The notes below the pieces were generated by a model. That model saw nothing but the letters and a program-made list of their open reading frames with translations. It was not told where the DNA came from and did no database searches. Of a DNA stretch of 64,000 nucleotides, positions 60,784 to 64,000 are shown piece after piece. How positions within the stretch are numbered: position 1 is the first letter of the stretch; each line of letters starts with the position of its first letter. Source of the stretch: Sphingomonas prati (GTDB lineage: Bacteria; Pseudomonadota; Alphaproteobacteria; Sphingomonadales; Sphingomonadaceae); contig NZ_BMJP01000001.1 in the NCBI RefSeq assembly GCF_014643515.1, forward strand, positions 248,001 to 312,000, written 5' to 3'. Made by a program: the position numbers and the translations under genes.

Positions 60784-61301
60784 CCGATGCACCCGTCGAG
60801 ACGATGTGGGAGGGGCGTTACATCGTCGTCCGGCGGAGCGGGCCGTGGGAATATGTCGGGCGGGCACGTGGGATCGGCGCGGCGGTGATCGTGGCGATCG
60901 ACGACGGGCATGTCCTGCTGGTCGAACAATATCGCGTGCCGTTGCAGGCGCGCTGCCTGGAACTGCCGGCCGGGCTGGTCGGGGACGAGAGCGAGGGCGA
61001 GCCGGTCGAGGTCGCCGCGGCGCGTGAGCTTGAAGAGGAGACCGGGTACCGGCCCCAGCATGTCGAGGCGCTCGGGCGGTTCGCGTCGTCGCCGGGGATG
61101 GTGTCCGAAACCTTCATGCTGGTGCGCGCGACCGGGCTGGTCCGGGTGTCGAACGGTGGCGGCGTGGCGGGCGAGGATATCGTGGTGCACCGCGTGCCGC
61201 TTGGCGAGATCGCGGCGTTCGTCGAGGACGCGCGGGCGGCGGGGATGGTCATCGACGTGAAGCTGTTGCTGCTGCTCGGCGGGGGCATGCTCGCGGGCTG
61301 A
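60780..61301 (+). CDS. NUDIX hydrolase, ADP-ribose pyrophosphatase type
   Basis: A 173-aa NUDIX enzyme. The full box G-x5-E-x7-REL-x-EE-x-G-Y is seen (GDESEGE, then RELEEETGY). The upstream strand VLLVEQYRVPLQARCLELPA is typical of ADP-ribose or sugar-nucleotide pyrophosphatases (NudF-like). ATG 60780 overlaps the TPM gene stop by 4 bp, so it is translated with that unit. Substrate is not fixed by sequence. Confidence 0.9.
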   Translation: MTDAPVETMWEGRYIVVRRSGPWEYVGRARGIGAAVIVAIDDGHVLLVEQYRVPLQARCLELPAGLVGDESEGEPVEVAAARELEEETGYRPQHVEALGRFASSPGMVSETFMLVRATGLVRVSNGGGVAGEDIVVHRVPLGEIAAFVEDARAAGMVIDVKLLLLLGGGMLAG

Positions 61302-61337
61302 CGGAACGACGCGGGCTGCGCTGCGTCCTGACAGGAC

Positions 61338-63227
61338 ATGACGCAGATCAAGTTCACCCGCCCTGCCCGCCTGTTGGCCGGTGTTTCGATCGTCGCGGCG
61401 GCGGGCGTGGTGGCGGTCGGGGCATTCCCGTGGGGGGTGTTGCGCGGGCCGATCGAGCAGCGCCTGTCCGCGCGGGTCGGGCGACCGGTGACAATCGGCG
61501 GGATCGACCGGGTCGACGCGTTCGGTTTTTCGCCGACCGTGCGGATCCGGGATGTGCGGGTTCCGCAGCCGGGCTGGGCCGGGCGCGGCGACATGCTACG
61601 CGTCGCGGAGGCGACGGTGCGGTTTCCGATCGGGCCGCTGATCCGCGGCAAGCTGTTGCCGACGGCGGTCGATGTGGCGGGTTTGCGGCTGGTGGCGGTG
61701 CGCGATGGGCGTGGGTGCTGGAACTTGGATGGCGGCGGTTCTGCGGGCGACGATAGCGGCGATATTCCGCGCATCCGGCAGTTGCGGGTTCGGGACAGCG
61801 AGGTGCGGATCGTCGATGCGCGGCGGCGGCTGGATCTGGAGGCGAACCTGTCGGCCGATGCACGGTCCGGGGTGCGGATCGCGGGACGTGGGACGTTGCG
61901 CGGTGGAGCGGTGCGGGTCGTGGCAACGGGCGGTGCGCTGAACGATCTCGATCCGGATGCGCGCTATCCGTTTGGACTGTCCGTGGCGTCGCCGGCGGTG
62001 ACGCTCGAAGCCCGCGGCGTGATGGATCATCCGCTGGACGTGGCGCATCTTGCGGCGCGGGTGACGTCGCGCGGGGATGACCTGAAGTCGCTCGATGCGA
62101 TCGTCCAGGCGGGCATTCCCGCCACGCAGGACTATGTGCTGCGCGCCGATGTACGACGTGACGGATCGACCTGGGCCTTTCGGCGGATGGTCGGGACGCT
62201 CGGCCATTCCGACGTGGCAGGTACGCTGACGGTGTCGAAGCACGCGGGGCGGAGTTTTCTCGATGCGACGGTGCGGTCGCGGCGGTTCGATTTCGACGAT
62301 CTGGCGTCGGATGCCGCGCAAGCCCGGGCGGCGGCGCGGGAGCGCGTGACGGGCCGGCGGGTGCTGCCCAATACGCCTATTGGGCTCGACAAGCTGGCCC
62401 ACACCGACGGGCGGCTACGGTTCGTGGCGGACCGGCTGGTGATGCCGCCGGGGAGCCGCTTCCGGAGCTTGTCCGCGACGCTCACGCTCGATCGGCAGCG
62501 GCTGGTGGTAGCACCTTTGCGGGTGGGCATGACGCATGGGGCGCTCGACGGGAGCATCGCGGTCGACCACCGGGCGGGCGGCGATCCGCGGCTCGCGATG
62601 CGGCTGGCCATGCGCGGCGCGCGGATCGAGGAGGTGCTGACCACGGTGGCGGAGGCGTCGGGGCCGCTGGAGGGGCGGATCGCGCTCGACGGCAGCGGCT
62701 CGACGCTCAGGTCCGCGCTGGGGCGGTCGTCGGGGACGATCGGACTGGTCGCGCGCGAAGGCCGGGTCGCGCGGACGCTCGCGACGCTGGCGGCGGGGGA
62801 CCTGCTGCGCGGTGCGGTGCTGGCGATCGATGGCGATGGTGCGACCGTGCCGATCCGGTGTCTGATCGGGCGGTTCACGGTGCGCGGCGGACGGATGTCG
62901 CCAGCGCCGGTGCTGATCGATACACCGGTCATGCGCGCCGATGCGCGGGGCAGCGTAGACCTGGCGACGGAGCGGCTGGCGCTGATGTTCGATGGGCGGT
63001 CGAAGCGGCCGGACCTAATCCAGTCCGCGGCGCCCGTGCGGGTGTCCGGCACGCTCGCCGATCCGAAGCTCGACGTCACCCCGCCTGATCCGGTCGGCCA
63101 CAGGCGCGGCCTGCTGAGCAAGATCGGCATGGTCCTAAAAACAATCCGGACCCGCGGTGACGAGGGGCGTGGCGTTCGCGCGCCGGATGCGGACTGCTCG
63201 CATCTTGAACGGCTCGCGCTGCGTTGA
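61338..63227 (+). CDS. AsmA-family protein
   Basis: A 629-aa protein of the AsmA family. One N-terminal membrane helix (LLAGVSIVAAAGVVAVGAFP) is followed by the AsmA start region (GPIEQRLSARVGRPVTIGGI, VRIRDVRVPQPGWA). A long beta-rich periplasmic body ends with the AsmA C-terminal part (PVRVSGTLADPKLDVTPPDP). Such proteins bridge membranes for lipid transport or assembly. It starts at ATG 61338, 36 bp after the NUDIX gene. A second groove-type protein (YdbH) is at 51.9-55.0 kb. Confidence 0.88.
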   Translation: MTQIKFTRPARLLAGVSIVAAAGVVAVGAFPWGVLRGPIEQRLSARVGRPVTIGGIDRVDAFGFSPTVRIRDVRVPQPGWAGRGDMLRVAEATVRFPIGPLIRGKLLPTAVDVAGLRLVAVRDGRGCWNLDGGGSAGDDSGDIPRIRQLRVRDSEVRIVDARRRLDLEANLSADARSGVRIAGRGTLRGGAVRVVATGGALNDLDPDARYPFGLSVASPAVTLEARGVMDHPLDVAHLAARVTSRGDDLKSLDAIVQAGIPATQDYVLRADVRRDGSTWAFRRMVGTLGHSDVAGTLTVSKHAGRSFLDATVRSRRFDFDDLASDAAQARAAARERVTGRRVLPNTPIGLDKLAHTDGRLRFVADRLVMPPGSRFRSLSATLTLDRQRLVVAPLRVGMTHGALDGSIAVDHRAGGDPRLAMRLAMRGARIEEVLTTVAEASGPLEGRIALDGSGSTLRSALGRSSGTIGLVAREGRVARTLATLAAGDLLRGAVLAIDGDGATVPIRCLIGRFTVRGGRMSPAPVLIDTPVMRADARGSVDLATERLALMFDGRSKRPDLIQSAAPVRVSGTLADPKLDVTPPDPVGHRRGLLSKIGMVLKTIRTRGDEGRGVRAPDADCSHLERLALR

Positions 63228-63248
63228 CCTGAAAACCACTAAATTCGC

Positions 63249-63272
63249 TTTGACCGTTTCCCCGCGGTCAAA
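63249..63272. terminator. Hairpin after the AsmA-family gene
   Basis: TTTGACCG and CGGTCAAA pair around TTTCCCCG, 21 bp after the stop codon. It is in an A/T-rich gap and could stop transcription from the plus strand, although the downstream run is A-rich. Confidence 0.4.
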
Positions 63273-63315
63273 ACGAAAAATTCATTTTGTCACAATCATC
63301 CGACCGGAATTGGTA

Positions 63316-63343
63316 GGAAGCCCCAGATCGCTCCGGGGCTTCC
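63316..63343 (-). terminator. Hairpin after the Trp-rich mini-ORF
   Basis: GGAAGCCCC and GGGGCTTCC form a 9-bp perfect stem with a 10-base loop, starting 7 bp after the mini-ORF stop on the minus strand. The following bases are TACCAATT. Confidence 0.5.
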
Positions 63344-63349
63344 ATGGGA

Positions 63350-63439
63350 TCAGCCTTCCTGGCCGCCGCCGATGCCGTCGTGGTTGTCGCCATACCACCA
63401 ATCCCAGATGCCCCACTTGAGCTGTGCTGGCTTCTTCAT
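63350..63439 (-). CDS. Short Trp-rich peptide ORF (29 codons), unknown
   Basis: Minus-strand ORF ATG 63439 to TGA 63350. The product begins MKKPAQLKWGIWDWWYGDN and ends with a His-Asp and Gly-rich tail (GIGGGQEG). AGGGG lies 9 bases before the ATG, a good ribosome site. TTGGTA and TAAATT separated by 18 bp lie 60-90 bases upstream and could be a promoter. A 9-bp hairpin follows the stop. Four Trp in 29 residues and conserved-looking gene signals argue for real translation, but no family is recognised. It could be a leader peptide, a small membrane-active peptide or a modified-peptide precursor. Confidence 0.55.
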   Translation of the reverse strand: MKKPAQLKWGIWDWWYGDNHDGIGGGQEG

Positions 63440-63530
63440 CGCAAATTCCCCTGAACTGTCGTGCGACCGACTCGCAACGACAGAGAGGAATTTACTGGTT
63501 CGACAATATGGTTACCAACAAATTAACCAA

Positions 63531-64000
63531 TTAAGCCGCCGTGCGCCGCCGTTCCTTAAGCAGCAGGCGGCTGAGCGCGCCAAACTTCATCGGCCGACCG
63601 GTCAGATAGCCTTGCACGAGGTCGCACCCCATGACGCGCAAGGCCCGCAGCGTTTCCTCGCGCTCCACGCCCTCGGCGACGACGCTCTGGCCGAGCGAGT
63701 GCGCCATCTGGATCGTTGATCGCACCATCACCGCATCGCTCCGGCTGTGATCGATTGCGTCGATGAAGCTACGATCGATCTTGATCTCGGTGGCCGGGAT
63801 CGTCCGCAGATTTTCGAGATTCGAATAGCCCGTCCCGTAATCGTCGATCGAAAGCACGACGCCGATCAGCCGCAACCGGTTCAACACGGCGATCGAGTGC
63901 GCGCTGTTCGCCACGGCGACTGTTTCGGTAATCTCGAGCGTCAGCAGGTTGGATGCCAGACCATGCTCGGTCAGGATCGACGATACGCGCACGACGAGCT
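63531..64000 (-). CDS. EAL-domain protein (c-di-GMP phosphodiesterase), C-terminal part
   Basis: The last 150 or so residues of an EAL domain; the rest is beyond the window (frame open to base 64000). EITETVAVANSAHSIAVLNR holds a metal ligand Glu. IDDYGTGYSNLENLRTIPAT holds the DDYGTG loop. KIDRSFIDAID and VVAEGVEREETLRALR follow, then GCDLVQGYLTGRPM. All are motifs of active c-di-GMP-specific EAL enzymes. The C-terminus LLLKERRRTAA is basic. What domains precede it (GGDEF, PAS, membrane) is not visible. Confidence 0.9.
   Translation of the reverse strand, partial: LVVRVSSILTEHGLASNLLTLEITETVAVANSAHSIAVLNRLRLIGVVLSIDDYGTGYSNLENLRTIPATEIKIDRSFIDAIDHSRSDAVMVRSTIQMAHSLGQSVVAEGVEREETLRALRVMGCDLVQGYLTGRPMKFGALSRLLLKERRRTAA

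Noticed and set aside
63360-63439. Mini-ORF as a PqqA or lasso-peptide precursor
   Set aside because: No E-x3-Y pair as in PqqA, no leader/core pattern of lasso peptides, and no pqq or lasso synthetase genes in the window.

Overview
The window is GC-rich, gene-dense DNA from an alphaproteobacterium, most likely Sphingomonas or a close relative (inferred from gene content, not from a database search). Four features point there. The ssrA gene is circularly permuted and encodes the tag ANDNEALAIAA. The F0 ATP synthase operon has paired b and b' subunits. A TorF-type porin and a BamF-type (DUF3035) lipoprotein are present. Dispersed palindromic repeats lie between genes. I see no rRNA, CRISPR array, prophage or complete insertion sequence. 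Nearly all of it reads as chromosomal housekeeping and catabolic sequence.

Layout. 1-4.5 kb (minus): leucine/isovalerate catabolism operon (isovaleryl-CoA dehydrogenase, methylcrotonyl-CoA carboxylase beta and alpha, alpha cut by the window edge), with a divergent LysR regulator and an SDR oxidoreductase. 6.3-9.3 kb (plus): PepSY membrane protein, DUF2271, DUF4198 and ApbE, which I read as a flavin-based extracytoplasmic redox module. The DUF2271 protein carries an SGAT flavinylation-type motif. 9.4-13.4 kb: cyclophilin, coaD, polyprenyl synthase, xseB (minus), then folA and ribF (plus). 13.5-17.5 kb: ileS, lspA and a BamF-like lipoprotein, ending in a clear terminator. 17.7-21.4 kb: TorF porin, metC-like lyase, sseA, queF. 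21.4-27.9 kb (minus): 2OG-Fe(II) oxygenase, HerA-like ATPase, Do-family protease, hflC and hflK.

28-35.6 kb: mrp, CoA-binding protein, DUF4142 protein (plus); IMPase family, pmbA/tldE, ubiA (minus); rsmE and gshA (plus). 35.6-44.1 kb: ICMT-like methyltransferase, two orphan proteins, tRNA-Gly(TCC), an MHS transporter divergent from cstA-ybdD, trhO, a SpoU methyltransferase and a small K+ channel. 44.2-48.4 kb: a PaoABC-type periplasmic molybdenum aldehyde oxidoreductase and a small membrane protein. 48.6-51.2 kb (minus): atpI-B-E-F'-F. 51.3-55.0 kb (minus): ydbH-ynbE-ydbL. 55.2-57.5 kb: a frameshifted radC, a DUF2945 protein and a GH130 glycosidase/phosphorylase. 57.7-58.05 kb (minus): two-piece ssrA. 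58.1-64 kb: mscL, lemA, two TPM-domain proteins, a NUDIX hydrolase, an AsmA-like protein, a 29-codon Trp-rich mini-ORF and the C-terminal part of an EAL protein.

The points most worth a second look are the putative flavinylated PepSY/DUF2271/DUF4198/ApbE module and its missing start codon, the mini-ORF at 63.4 kb, the palindromic insertion and foreign-looking codon patch inside ileS, and the radC frameshift.
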